Source: Anaerolineaceae bacterium | GTDB lineage: Bacteria > Chloroflexota > Anaerolineae > Aggregatilineales > Phototrophicaceae | Assembly (NCBI GenBank): GCA_020634135.1 | Contig: JACKCG010000002.1 | Coordinates: forward strand, 1 to 64,000 | DNA: 64,000 nt | Direction of reading: 5' to 3' | Part shown: one piece after another, positions 42,457-51,900 of the stretch | Layout: every line of letters starts with the position of its first letter | Numbering within the stretch: the first letter of the stretch is position 1 | Position numbers and translations under genes: made by a program | Notes under the pieces: generated by a model | What the model saw: only the letters and a program-made list of their open reading frames with translations | What the model was told of the DNA's origin: nothing | The model's database searches: none

Positions 42457-44364
42457 TTACGACACGTTACACGTCACTGCCAGTTCCCGTTCGATGTCGT
42501 TGACGAATGCACCGGAGGGGAGCTGGTGGTACATCCCGTAGCGCAGCAGCGGCGACCCGGCGGCACGCGGCACAACGTACACATCGCGCACGACTTCCCC
42601 CGCCATCCACGTGGTCAGCGGACGCCAGCCGTATACCGGCGCGGACTGGTCGCCCTGCGCAACCACATTCCCGCTGCTATCCAGCAAATGCACGAACACG
42701 CTCCAATCCTGTGCCGGGCGTGCTTTCGTCGCCCAGGCCACCCGCAGGATAATCCGGCTCTCGGTACACGTCACCGAGTCGCCCAGCACGCTGATTCCGT
42801 CCGGCAGGTCATGGGCGGTTTCCGGCTGCGTGGCGATCTGCACCAGGTAGGGCGCGGCGGCGTGCAGATAGACCGGAGTCCCCAGTCTGGCCTCCCACCA
42901 GCTTACCGGCTGATTGTAGAAGGTGTATTCCGGGGTGAGCAGTGTCCCCGCCGCCACGATGGCCGGAAAATCGGCGCGGTGGTCTACCAGGTGGATGTCC
43001 TGTAACGCACCCTCCACGTCCTGGGCGAAGCTCGCCGCAAAGTAGCGCGGCCCCCAGGCGAACATGACTGTGGAGCCGGGCGGGGCGCTCTCCGCCAGTG
43101 CGATAGTGTCCAGGCCGGTGTGGTTGGTGGTCATCTCATGGATAAACGGTTGATTCTGCCCCCATAATGTCACCCCAAATAGGAGCGCAATCGCTAGAAT
43201 GAGGAAGCCGGTTAATGGTAGGGGCGCACGGCGGTGCGCCTCTACGGGAAGAAGAATTGCCCATTTTAAGAAGCGCCCTCTCTGAAGATTCGGAAGGGCT
43301 GCCGTGACCATCTCCCCCAGGAACAGCCAGCCGAACGCGACGCTCACCAGTACCGGCAGAATCAGCGCGGACATGATGTCGGTATACAGCAGGACGTGAA
43401 AGGCATAGGCCGCACCGCCGTTCACCAGGAATACCGCCGCCGCCCGCCGCCGCGCCGGATTTCGCAGCGCCAGCAGCAGACCCAACAGGCCGAGAATCAA
43501 GCCCGGCGCAGTCAGGTCGGTGAGCAGCACCGTGTTGATGGTGTTCAGGTTGGCGAGCAGTCCCGCCAGCGAACCCGGCGTACCGATGAAGCGCTCTGCC
43601 TCGCGCCCCATGAACTGATCCCAGAATCCCGCCCACGTTCCCGGTTGGCCGTAAACCCAGTCCGCACCGGCAGCGGCCCGCAGCGGCAGGTAGATATACG
43701 GCAGGAAACCCAGCAGGCCGATCAGCAGCGCAACCGTTACCCGGCGAACCACCCCTGACCAGGATTTTGTGACCGGATTCCGCGCCACCAGTTCCGGCCA
43801 GACGGCCAGCAGCAGCGCCGGGGCTGTCATCAGCAGCGCCCGGTGGTGAAAAACGCCAATCCCGCCGACCAGCGCCAGCCAGTAGATACGCCCCCGGATG
43901 GGGCGCTGCCACAGCGCCAGGAAGAGCAGCAGCGCCAGCAGGAACAGGCCGAACGAGTAGATTTCCGCGATGACATGGTGAATCCAGGTCGTGCGCGTCA
44001 GTCCGAGCAGGACGATCATCCCCGCCGAGAGCCAGGGACGCCCGGTGATGTGTTGCGCCAGGGCATAGAGCAGCGCCAGCGCCGCCAGCCCCCAGAGCAG
44101 CGATACCAGCGCCGGAGCCGTCACCGCCGCGACCCCCAGACCGCGCAGCAGCGCCACCAGCAGATTGCCGCCTATGACATACAGCGGGTAGCCGGTGGCG
44201 TGCAGCGTCCCCCAGGTATTGAGGACAATCTGCGTTTCGCCCACGTCAATCATGTAATAATGTTCTGCGCCGTTGGGGATGGTTTGCAGCGTGGGGAGAT
44301 ACGCGACCAGCAGGATTGCCAGTGCCGCGCCGCCAATCAGGTGCGTGCGGGATAGTCTGAACAC
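42457..44364 (-). CDS. DUF2723-type integral membrane protein (GT39-like)
   Basis: GTG 44364, with GAGGAG upstream, is the probable start; the frame upstream runs through tRNA-Ser and a terminator and cannot be coding. The ~635-residue protein has a dozen or so membrane helices (HLIGGAALAILLVAYLP at the start) and an early extracytoplasmic loop with YYMIDVGETQIV and LHATGYPLYV. This matches DUF2723 proteins, which look like protein O-mannosyltransferase (GT-C) enzymes. The C-terminal ~200 residues are an extracytoplasmic beta domain (SVFVHLLDSSGNVVAQGDQ). A palindromic repeat is inserted in frame (43218). Its 3' end is partly duplicated at 41429. Confidence 0.8.
   Translation of the reverse strand: MFRLSRTHLIGGAALAILLVAYLPTLQTIPNGAEHYYMIDVGETQIVLNTWGTLHATGYPLYVIGGNLLVALLRGLGVAAVTAPALVSLLWGLAALALLYALAQHITGRPWLSAGMIVLLGLTRTTWIHHVIAEIYSFGLFLLALLLFLALWQRPIRGRIYWLALVGGIGVFHHRALLMTAPALLLAVWPELVARNPVTKSWSGVVRRVTVALLIGLLGFLPYIYLPLRAAAGADWVYGQPGTWAGFWDQFMGREAERFIGTPGSLAGLLANLNTINTVLLTDLTAPGLILGLLGLLLALRNPARRRAAAVFLVNGGAAYAFHVLLYTDIMSALILPVLVSVAFGWLFLGEMVTAALPNLQRGRFLKWAILLPVEAHRRAPLPLTGFLILAIALLFGVTLWGQNQPFIHEMTTNHTGLDTIALAESAPPGSTVMFAWGPRYFAASFAQDVEGALQDIHLVDHRADFPAIVAAGTLLTPEYTFYNQPVSWWEARLGTPVYLHAAAPYLVQIATQPETAHDLPDGISVLGDSVTCTESRIILRVAWATKARPAQDWSVFVHLLDSSGNVVAQGDQSAPVYGWRPLTTWMAGEVVRDVYVVPRAAGSPLLRYGMYHQLPSGAFVNDIERELAVTCNVS
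43218..43245. repeat. Palindromic repeat inserted within a coding region
   Basis: GTAGGGGCGCAC-GGC-GGTGCGCCTCTAC is an almost perfect 28-base palindrome inside the 42457 gene. It adds the residues PVEAHRRAPLPL between a Lys/Trp-Ala-Ile-Leu segment and a membrane helix without breaking the frame. Close relatives occur in the gene-free stretch at 23425-23556. It may be a REP-like mobile palindrome of this genome. Confidence 0.6.
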
Positions 44365-44397
44365 GGGTGCAGCGCTCCTCGGTGACAAGTATCGCAA

Positions 44398-44435
44398 ATA
44401 AAAAAGCGAGTGAGGCTGGCGGCCACACACTCGCT
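44398..44435 (-). terminator. Terminator after tRNA-Ser
   Basis: On the minus strand AGCGAGTG and CACTCGCT (complement of 44428-44435 and 44405-44412) form an 8-bp stem followed by a run of T's (44398-44404). It lies just downstream of the tRNA-Ser gene and before the start of the 42457 membrane-protein gene. Confidence 0.8.
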
Positions 44436-44442
44436 CTGGGTG

Positions 44443-44530
44443 CGGAGAGGGTGGGATTCGAACCCACGGTGGCCTAAAAGACCACACCTGTTTTCGAGAC
44501 AGGCCCATTCAACCGCTCTGGCACCTCTCC
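44443..44530 (-). tRNA. tRNA-Ser (CGA)
   Basis: The minus strand gives an 88-nt class II tRNA. The acceptor GGAGAGG pairs with CCTCTCC plus G; the D arm contains GCCAGAGCGGTTGAATGGGC; the anticodon stem CTGT/ACAG encloses CTCGAAA with anticodon CGA; there is a long variable arm (GGTCTTTTAGGCC) and a GGTTCGAATCC T arm. It reads Ser UCG codons. CCA is not encoded. Confidence 0.95.
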
Positions 44531-44633
44531 AGTGAACGCCCATCATACTATGCGCGGGTTAAAAAACAAGGGTTGGTACGCCCTCGCTCAACGACGCGAC
44601 GGCGCACGATCAACCGTGCCCGCCGTCGCCTGC

Positions 44634-44960
44634 TTATAACTGGAAACCGCCGGTAACGCGAACCACTTTTTGCTGGTAGTTATTCACAAATTCCAGCAGC
44701 TTGGCGTGCAGCGTTTTCCATTCTTCACTATCGAGGATGCGCCGCATCGTCGCCAGGTCTTCGGCCAGTCCTTCGGTCATAATCTGGGGTGTGTCGCCAT
44801 GACTATAGGCGGTATACCAGGCGCCGGTTGGCTCTAAGCCCATCTGTGTGATGCCGGGGATCCATTCACGTACCTGGAACTCGAAGAATTCCTGTTCGCT
44901 CTCCTGTTTGATGTCCCACTGCATCAGCAGTTTTACATTGTCTTTGCCTAAATCCGCCAT
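44634..44960 (-). CDS. Small cytosolic protein, hypothetical (dimeric alpha-beta barrel-like)
   Basis: The protein is 108 residues without signal or membrane segment. It has VKLLMQWDIKQESEQEFFEF at the start, a WIPGITQMGLEPTGAWYTAY stretch, and a helical C-terminus (LLEFVNNYQQKVVRVTGGFQL). The strand-helix pattern with an opening beta strand and 'EWIPG' resembles dimeric alpha-beta barrel or NIPSNAP-like proteins; this is a weak inference. It starts 11 bases after the stop of the metallo-beta-lactamase-fold gene, so the two form an operon. Confidence 0.6.
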   Translation of the reverse strand: MADLGKDNVKLLMQWDIKQESEQEFFEFQVREWIPGITQMGLEPTGAWYTAYSHGDTPQIMTEGLAEDLATMRRILDSEEWKTLHAKLLEFVNNYQQKVVRVTGGFQL

Positions 44961-44971
44961 GCCACGCCTCC

Positions 44972-45607
44972 TTATAGCTGTGGTCTGAGGACAATCACCT
45001 GGGGCTGTTCCGGGAGCGACGAGGACGAGACTCGCAGCGTGTCCTCCTCCAGCACTTTGCTGACCCCCATCACTTTCAAGAAGCGGTCTACCGTCTCTAA
45101 TTCCAGGTTGAGGCCGGGCAGCGCATAATGCATGGGGACAATATAGTGTGGCTCAATCAGGGCGACTACTTCCGCCGCCTGGCTGGCGCGCAGGCCATTG
45201 CCCCCACCCACCGGGATGAGCAGTACATTCACTTCGCCCAGCGACTCGGTGGTGGACTGTGCCGGAATATGGGCCAGGTCGCCCAGGTGCAGCACGGTCA
45301 GATTGTCGTAATTGATGAGGTAGGTGACATTATAGCGGGCAGTTTCTTCGCCAATGTAATGCATCGCCATGCCAGTGATAAAGACATCTCCGATTTCATA
45401 TTCCCCAGCGCCGCCCAGGATGTGGGGATCGCCCTTTACCGCCTGCACGTTGTTATGACCAGGCTCGTCGTGGCTGACGGTGACAATATCCCCCTTGAGT
45501 TTGAGGGGGGGCAAGCCAATGTGGTCGCTATACGGGTCGGTCACGACGGTGACGCGATTACGTTCAGTGATCCTGAAACAGCTATGCCCATACCATGTAA
45601 TGTCCAA
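44972..45607 (-). CDS. Metallo-beta-lactamase-fold hydrolase (UlaG-like)
   Basis: The protein is 211 residues with the MBL order: MDITWYGHSCFRI at the start, DPYSDHIGLPPL, TVSHDEPGHNN in place of the canonical HxHxDH, LTVLHLGDLAH and HYIVPMHYALPGL. The opening 'WYGHSCFRI' and the late 'PMHY' are typical of UlaG/YtnP-like metal-dependent hydrolases. The second-shell His of the first motif is replaced, as in several UlaG relatives, so metal binding may be altered. The substrate is unknown. Confidence 0.82.
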   Translation of the reverse strand: MDITWYGHSCFRITERNRVTVVTDPYSDHIGLPPLKLKGDIVTVSHDEPGHNNVQAVKGDPHILGGAGEYEIGDVFITGMAMHYIGEETARYNVTYLINYDNLTVLHLGDLAHIPAQSTTESLGEVNVLLIPVGGGNGLRASQAAEVVALIEPHYIVPMHYALPGLNLELETVDRFLKVMGVSKVLEEDTLRVSSSSLPEQPQVIVLRPQL

Positions 45608-45762
45608 GTTGGCGTTCCTCGCAAGTTGTTCTCATTTAGATTGTGTGAAAATCACGCTATAGTCTGGCTGTATCCGGCGGCGAAACAGAACACACATCGC
45701 CACTCTGATACCATTAATCATACTCGAAACACGGCCTTTTCTCAAGGTGAGGGGGTACTGAA

Positions 45763-46530
45763 GTGGAAAATATGTTCGATTGGTCACACTGGCACATGAC
45801 GACCATAGGCGCAGCCAGCGCCGTGCCCCAGGATGGCCGCCTCACACTGACTGTCAACCCGACACCGGAGGCACATTACAGCGATGCACAGATTGCCGAT
45901 TATACGTCTCGCCGTGATTTTCAGTGGGAGCCACCGCTGCGGCTGACGGTGACGGCGCGTGTGGATCGCCCGGCGGACACTGTGCGCGGCACAGCGGGAT
46001 TCGGCTTCTGGAATCAGCCGTTCGTGCCGGGGCAGCGCGGTTTTCGATTTCCACAGGCGGTATGGTTCTTTTTTTCATCGCCCCCCAGCGATATGCGACT
46101 GGCAGCAGGTGTGCCGGGGCCGGGTTGGAAGGCGGCCACCTTTGACGCAAGTCGTCTGCTGTTCTGGCTGCTGCTGCCGGCAGCCCCGCTGGGCCTGCCC
46201 CTGATGCGGATTCCGGCATTTTACCGGCGGCTGTGGCCGGTGGGGCAGCGGGCGTTAGGGGTGAGCGAAATGTCCCTTGATCCTCACTTGCTGGCGGAGG
46301 ATCATACTTACACACTGGATTGGCATCACGATGGCGCGGTATTTGGGGTGGATGGGGAAACGCTGCATGAAGCACCTTATGCCCCACGCGGCCCGCTGGG
46401 GTTCATCGCCTGGATAGACAACCAGTATGCGATAGTGACCCCCCAGGGTCGCTTCGGTTCTGGTCTGCTGCCGGTGGAGTACCCTCAGTCGCTGATTCTG
46501 AGCCGGGTGCAGATTGAAGCGATTTCCTGA
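45763..46530 (+). CDS. Concanavalin/LamG-like beta-sandwich protein, hypothetical
   Basis: GTG 45763 with GGTGAGGGGG upstream starts the frame; ATG 45772 is an alternative. The 255-residue protein has no signal peptide. The pattern RLTVTARVDRPADTVRGTAGFGFWNQPF, a GFRFPQAVWFFFSSPPSD stretch and HTYTLDWHHDGAVFGVDGE looks like a GH16/ConA-like jelly-roll with the WHHDG hairpin. I see no E-x-D-x-x-E catalytic motif, so carbohydrate binding or a structural role is more likely. Divergent from the MBL-fold gene. Confidence 0.55.
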   Translation: MENMFDWSHWHMTTIGAASAVPQDGRLTLTVNPTPEAHYSDAQIADYTSRRDFQWEPPLRLTVTARVDRPADTVRGTAGFGFWNQPFVPGQRGFRFPQAVWFFFSSPPSDMRLAAGVPGPGWKAATFDASRLLFWLLLPAAPLGLPLMRIPAFYRRLWPVGQRALGVSEMSLDPHLLAEDHTYTLDWHHDGAVFGVDGETLHEAPYAPRGPLGFIAWIDNQYAIVTPQGRFGSGLLPVEYPQSLILSRVQIEAIS

Positions 46531-46533
46531 TGT

Positions 46534-46938
46534 CTAGGTAAGGTTTTCCAGCAGCCAGGAGATGGCAACCGCCTGTACAACGAATACCCGGCGCTGGCGG
46601 TAACTGTTCCCGGCGGCACGCATCCCGGCGGACATGATTTCGGCGGCTAACCGGCTGCCAATCAACAAGGCTAACCGGCCCGGCAGTTCGGGCCGCAGCT
46701 TGGAAATCGCGTAGGAACGGCGCAGGGCGTAGGTGCTGGGCAGGTTGCCCCCCATGCGAATATCCAGCAGCAGCCGCCAGGGTTTATCGTCCGGCCAGGT
46801 GAGCAGAGCATCGCTCAGATCATCTCCCCAGGTATCTACCGTCACCGGGGTCAGGTTTTCAAAACGATAGCACAGAATTTTTTCGTTATGCAGCCATTCT
46901 TTAGAATATTTCGGTATTCCTCGCGCAACCTCTTCCAT
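46534..46938 (-). CDS. Small STAS/SpoIIAA-like protein, hypothetical
   Basis: The protein is 134 residues, soluble, with an alternating strand-helix order: EKILCYRFENLTPVTVDTWG, a helix DDLSDALLTWPDD, the strand PWRLLLDIRMG, then LGRLALLIGSRLAAEIMSAG and a final helix. The layout, with a strand pair followed by LLLDIR, resembles SpoIIAA/STAS-type proteins, but there is no clear phospho-Ser motif. Convergent with the 45763 gene, 3 bases apart. Confidence 0.5.
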   Translation of the reverse strand: MEEVARGIPKYSKEWLHNEKILCYRFENLTPVTVDTWGDDLSDALLTWPDDKPWRLLLDIRMGGNLPSTYALRRSYAISKLRPELPGRLALLIGSRLAAEIMSAGMRAAGNSYRQRRVFVVQAVAISWLLENLT

Positions 46939-47135
46939 AAAATACCCCCACCTTCCAGCTTACGCCTATTATATACCCAAAAGACTAATCCAACTGTGTT
47001 AGTGCGATAAATTCAGTAGTACATCCGGTATATTCAGGCTGCAAAGCACGTCCCACGACACCGGGCATGGTTGAATGGGGCGAAGTGTGTCACAATTGAG
47101 GCGGTTCAACGATGTGCGTAAGGGAGATGTGATCT

Positions 47136-47609
47136 TTGAGCGGACTCTGGCGGGGGATAATCGCAACGCGCTACCTGAAACGACTGCTGGGGACAGCCGC
47201 GCTGCTTGTCCTGGTGACCGGGGTGGCGCTGGTTGGTTTCCTGGCGAGCCGGAATTTTACGATAGATGATGGGCTGGCCGCGTTGGGTACAGAACTGCCG
47301 GAAGGCGCGGCGGATGTCCAGTTTGCAACTCAGACCAGACCGACCCGTATCTTCTGGTTGCGCTTCAGCCTCGAATCAGAGAAGGCAGCGGCGGCATTCT
47401 GGGAGCAGGCGGGGATTGTGACGCCACAGGACGGTTTTACGCCGTTTCCCCAGCCAAATCCTTACGAAGCTGAATTCACGTGGTGGCAGCCTTTCGTGAC
47501 TGTCTACAGCGGCAGTTATACCAACACCGGCTCGTATATTATTGAAGTGCTGGTTGATCGTTCTGGTGCGCCAGGGGTTATCGTATATCTGCGAGCCTAT
47601 GCGCTGTGA
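47136..47609 (+). CDS. Membrane-anchored protein of unknown function
   Basis: TTG 47136 follows AAGGGAG at usable spacing. The 157-residue protein has one N-terminal membrane helix (LLGTAALLVLVTGVALVGFLA) and an outside-facing domain rich in Phe, Thr and Pro (FWLRFSLESEKAAAAFWEQAG; FTPFPQPNPYEAEFTWWQPF; SYIIEVLVDRSGAPGVIVYL). No known motif. It is convergent with the UPF0316 gene that ends 3 bases away. Confidence 0.55.
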   Translation: MSGLWRGIIATRYLKRLLGTAALLVLVTGVALVGFLASRNFTIDDGLAALGTELPEGAADVQFATQTRPTRIFWLRFSLESEKAAAAFWEQAGIVTPQDGFTPFPQPNPYEAEFTWWQPFVTVYSGSYTNTGSYIIEVLVDRSGAPGVIVYLRAYAL

Positions 47610-47611
47610 CT

Positions 47612-48151
47612 TCAGCGGCGCTGCCCGTGCGCATTCCGCACCCAGCCATGCTGGATAGCCCGCGCTTCCTCAACCGAGATAAAGGCCTCTGGCTCAACTT
47701 CACGGACAGCCTTCATCATGTCGCCCACTTCGCGCCGCATCAATACACAGCGGAGCATGGTGACCGTCCCATCGCGGCCTTCGCCCAACGTTTCGGTTAC
47801 GCCGAATCCGGCATCGCGCAGCGCCAGCGCAATCTCATGCCCTTTGGTGACACTGATGACGGTGGCGGTCACATAGCTGGTGATAAACCGGGCTTCAATC
47901 GCCATCCCCACGTAGCTGCCCACCGCGAATCCGCCGCAGTAAGCCATCAGGTTGAGGATATTGGACAGGTCTTTGACGACATTGGCGATGACCACCGCGA
48001 AGATGAGCGCCTCAATAAATGCCAGCACCGCAGCCAGGAAACGCTGCTGGCGGGTGATAATGACAATCCTCACCGTCCCCATCGCGTTGTTTAAGACCCG
48101 CAGGGCGAAAATCCCCAACGCTAAGAGAATGCCATCCAGTGTAATGACCAT
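47612..48151 (-). CDS. UPF0316 / DUF5698-DUF2179 membrane protein
   Basis: The protein is 179 residues. Three N-terminal membrane helices (ILLALGIFALRVLNNAMGTVR, AAVLAFIEALIFAVVIANVV, AYCGGFAVGSYVGMAIE) fit DUF5698. The C-terminal ~75 residues fit DUF2179, with ATVISVTKGHEIALALRDAGFGVTE and VTMLRCVLMRREVGDMMKAV. Function of the family is unknown; the C-terminal domain may bind a ligand in the cytosol. Start ATG 48151, with AGAGGA upstream. Confidence 0.85.
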   Translation of the reverse strand: MVITLDGILLALGIFALRVLNNAMGTVRIVIITRQQRFLAAVLAFIEALIFAVVIANVVKDLSNILNLMAYCGGFAVGSYVGMAIEARFITSYVTATVISVTKGHEIALALRDAGFGVTETLGEGRDGTVTMLRCVLMRREVGDMMKAVREVEPEAFISVEEARAIQHGWVRNAHGQRR

Positions 48152-48231
48152 GTTTGAATCCTCTCCGCAAGGCTACAGGGTAAAATGTGTCGCACCGCAC
48201 CGGTGGATTATCCAGTGGTATATTACTGAGT

Positions 48232-48978
48232 TTATTGGTTGTGTGGCTGTCGCCTGAGAATGTAGTTACGGGTGAACCAGGTGCGGGCATCCTTATCTTC
48301 ATACGGAATCTTAAGTTCGTTGAGCCACAATTCATAATCAAGCCAGCGCTGCATGTGTGCTTCTTTATGGGCATCCGGCACATGTTTATGAATGCCCTTC
48401 ATGCGTGTATTAAAGGATTTAACCTCTGTGATGACTAGTCCGGCAGTGTCCAGCATCAACCGAAAATCGGCTTCAGGCACGAACCGCTGGTAATAGCGTT
48501 CCATACCGAGGGGGGCAATCAGGGGACCGATGATGTTTTTCGCGGCTTCTTTCAGTGTGGCCGGGGCCATGAAATGCCCGGCATCGTAATTGATGAGGAA
48601 ATAACTGTCATCATGCATACAATTGACCACACTATCAAGGTACTTCTGGCGGCGGTAGACATGCTCAAATACACTGAATGAGAGTACAACATCAAAGGGG
48701 CTATCCACCAACCGCCCCATCATGTCATAAGCATAATCATTGATAATGGTCGCTTTGAAACCCTCCAGGTTGCGCTGTGCTGTTACACAGGCCGCCGGGT
48801 TGGGTTCGATTCCCGTGTATGTTACGCCCGGATAGCGGCGAAGAAGTTCGATAAAATTGGCTGCCCGACCACATCCTGCATCCAGAATGCGAATGGATTC
48901 CCCTTTTTGTTGAATAATCTGTTCGATCCAGTTCAGACAATAGAGTTTCGCAGTGTTCCCGCTGGTGAGCAGCGACAT
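48232..48978 (-). CDS. Class I SAM-dependent methyltransferase
   Basis: The protein is 248 residues with the Rossmann methyltransferase motifs: motif I ILDAGCGRAANFIELLR, the acidic end of strand 2 YTGIEPNP, PFDVVLSFSVFEHVYRRQKY (motif IV) and YFLINYDAGHFMAP. It should methylate a small molecule or lipid; the acceptor is unknown. It starts 7 bases after the stop of the Ser/Thr kinase gene, so it is co-transcribed, but no functional link is obvious. Confidence 0.82.
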   Translation of the reverse strand: MSLLTSGNTAKLYCLNWIEQIIQQKGESIRILDAGCGRAANFIELLRRYPGVTYTGIEPNPAACVTAQRNLEGFKATIINDYAYDMMGRLVDSPFDVVLSFSVFEHVYRRQKYLDSVVNCMHDDSYFLINYDAGHFMAPATLKEAAKNIIGPLIAPLGMERYYQRFVPEADFRLMLDTAGLVITEVKSFNTRMKGIHKHVPDAHKEAHMQRWLDYELWLNELKIPYEDKDARTWFTRNYILRRQPHNQ

Positions 48979-48985
48979 AAGATGT

Positions 48986-51900
48986 TTATCCTCCGTGTGG
49001 GGTGGTATCGCGGATAATCAGATCGTCAAAGTCGGCAGTCGTACCGCTTTCCACACCCAGCGCCAGGGTGCCGCCTAACGCCTCGACGCCATCCAGCGCC
49101 AGCACGAAGTTGCCGTTGGCGAAAAACGCCAGCCGGTCTCCATAGGTGATGGCTGTCAGGTTGATCCATTCCGGCAGGGCGCCAGTTTCAGACCCCGGCA
49201 CCGGCCCTTCGTAGTAGACGACTCGCTGGGTAGCGCTCACATAGTGCACTACGACATTAGTCGAACCATCGGCAAACCGTTGCAGCTCCAGCCGGTAGCC
49301 ATGCACGTCTGCGCCGGTAACACTCAGCGTTGAGCGCACACCGAGCCAGGCTGTCCCTGCCCCGGCAGGGAAGCGCACGTCCGTGCGGACATAGAGATCG
49401 GTGGAGTCGCTGAAATTACGGGTATCCTGCCCCGCCCCGAACATGGCTGTGCCGATGTTATCCCGGAACATGCGGAAGGTCATCCGGCCTTCATGGGTGA
49501 TCCGCAGGAAGCGCTGGTGGTCGGCGGAGGCGGCGTCGGTCAGGTACTGCCCCGGCGCACCCAGGCCATCGCGCCACCAGACATCCGTACGGAACTCGTC
49601 GGAGAAATCTTCGGTCAGGTCGCTGCGCAGTTCCCGGAAGTCCCGCGCCAGCACCTCCCGCTGAAGTTCATAGGCGAACCGCGCCCCCTCATTCCGGCTG
49701 GCGGCAGCCTCGGTTATCAGGCAGTCATCCAGGTTCAGGATGTCGCCGCGTTTGGTGCGGAACTCAATCGTCCCGGCAGATGGGGAATTGGGCAGCGATT
49801 CTTCAAAACGGCTGACCCCATCACGGTAGATTTCCAGCCTGTCGCCAATGAATGAAATGTTGACATCTTCCCATCGGTTGCGGTTGTAGAAATTGGGTAT
49901 CTGGCGGCTGGTGACCACACTGCCCGCCCCATCCAGGTGCGACAGCGTCAGATTTCCGGCGTTCATCTCGAACAGGAGCGAACCCCCGGCATTCTTGCGA
50001 ATTTCGAGCTGGTAACCGCCCTGCGCCGACTGGATACGGCAGGAAAGCGCCATATCGCGGATGGGCTGCATGATCGGGTTGAGCGTGACCTCATCGCGCA
50101 TATCAATGTACTGGTTGCCGTTATTTTCGGTTCTGGTGGTTGTCAGCGTGGTGCTGGTAGTCTGCCAGGTACGCGGCAGGCTCGATATTTCAAAATGGTC
50201 GCTGGCGGCCTCGGCACGCTGCATGACGATGTTATCGAAGCGTACCTCACGGAAGGCACTGTTGGTTTGCAGCAGGATTTGTCCCGCGCCCAACTGCGGC
50301 GAAATCGTGTCGTTGCCGGAAACAAGTAACTGCCGGTCAAGGTAGACGAAAATCCGATTGCCTTCCACCCAGATTGTCAGGTCATACCATTGGTTAGCCT
50401 GGATGGGGGCGCTGACCGCCCGCGTGACAAAGCGCTCCGTGCTGCTGTCGAAGATATTCGGTGTGGGGGCGTTGCGCTTGAGGCTCAGCAGGCCGGGCAG
50501 CACCTCTACCACATTATAGCCACCGGGGCAGCCATCACCGCCGCCACAGCGGAAGATCATCCGTGCCCCGCCGGACTGGGACGCCATGTTAAAGCTGAAG
50601 CTAATCACGATGTCACTGGCGGTTGATTCCAGCCATTCCGGTTGGCCGCGCCCCAGGATGACCAGCGGCTGATCCATTCGCGCCTGCCCGATCAGCACAT
50701 TTTCGCCACCTTCCGGCACAACCTGCCAGAATTCCGGGTCAAAGTCCCAGTCATTGACCGGGCTGCCACTCTCGAAATCCGCCACATACGGCAGCCGCCC
50801 GGCGGGAATTGACGTGGGCGACGGTATCAACGTGGGGGTGAGGGCAAAGGTCGCGGTGGGCGATGGGGTGTTGGTCGGTGTGCCGCTTGGCGTGTTGGTG
50901 GCCGTTGGGGTGTCCGAAGGCGTACTGGTGGCCGTTGCCGTTGGTGTGCTGGTGGCCGTTGGGGTATCGGATGGGGTGTTGGTCGGCGTACTGGTCAAAG
51001 TATAGGTTGCAGTCGCAGTCGCCGTGGCTGTGTTGGTCGGGATAGGTGTTCTGGATGGTGTGTTTGTTGGTGCCAGCGCCACCGGGACATCACGCAGGTT
51101 GCCAAAGGCCGCCGCCGAAGCCGAAGAAGCTGCCAGCCACCCGACCATACCATCGGGCATAATCACCTGGAACCAACCGCCGTCTTCGCTGATGCCGATC
51201 AAAATCAGTTCCTCATCGGCATCCACATTGCCCAGGACGGCGTATTGTGTCCCTGGCCCGGTTCGCACGACCACGCTCCGCAGCGCCTGAACAACCGGAG
51301 TCGCCGGAGTCGGTGAATTGGTCGCGGTGGGCGTATTGGTGAACGTGGGCGTGGGTGTGTTAGAGGGTGTGGTTGTGGCGGTGGGCGTGCTGGTAGGCGT
51401 ATTCGTTTTAGTGGGCGTGGGCGTATCGGTATCGGTGGGCGTGTCTGTCGCTGTGAGCGTTGGCGCGCTGGTATCGGTGAGTTCCGGCGTGTCAGTGTCC
51501 GCTGCTGTGCGGGTTGCCCCGGCCTGCGTGGGGCGGTCAGAGGGGACTATCCCTGCCTCCGCCGTATGAGTCTGTACGAGTCCGACGGCAATCGCTGTTT
51601 CCGTCATATCAGCGTCATTCCCGCCGCCACCGCCGAGCGCCAGGAGCGCCACTACGGCGATAATCACGACTGCGCCGATCCCTAGCAGCCAGACGGGCGG
51701 GCGAACGCCTTGCTGAATGGGGGTCGTCGAATCGGGCGCCCCGGTTGTTGCCATCGGGCCGCTGGGGGTGCGCATGGTCGGCGCGTCGTCGTCGGCATTG
51801 GGTTTGCGGCTGCCGCGTTCGGCGGCAAACTTCGCCATCGTTGCGTTGATTTCGTCCTTGTTTTCCTCACGTTTTTCCACCAGGACGTCAATGGTTTGCT

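Noticed and set aside
43136..43912. A 258-codon frame in another phase of the 42457 gene
   Set aside because: Same strand but different frame from the membrane protein with clear helices; composition is Gly/Ala/Arg-rich shadow.
42457..44508. Extending the 42457 membrane protein to 44508
   Set aside because: The extra N-terminal part would read through tRNA-Ser and its terminator; a GTG with ribosome site at 44364 fits the first helix.
50830..51560. Tandem GTG-rich repeats on the + strand as a possible repeat array or CRISPR
   Set aside because: They are the complement of Thr-Pro codons in the kinase spacers; units are degenerate and have no constant spacers.
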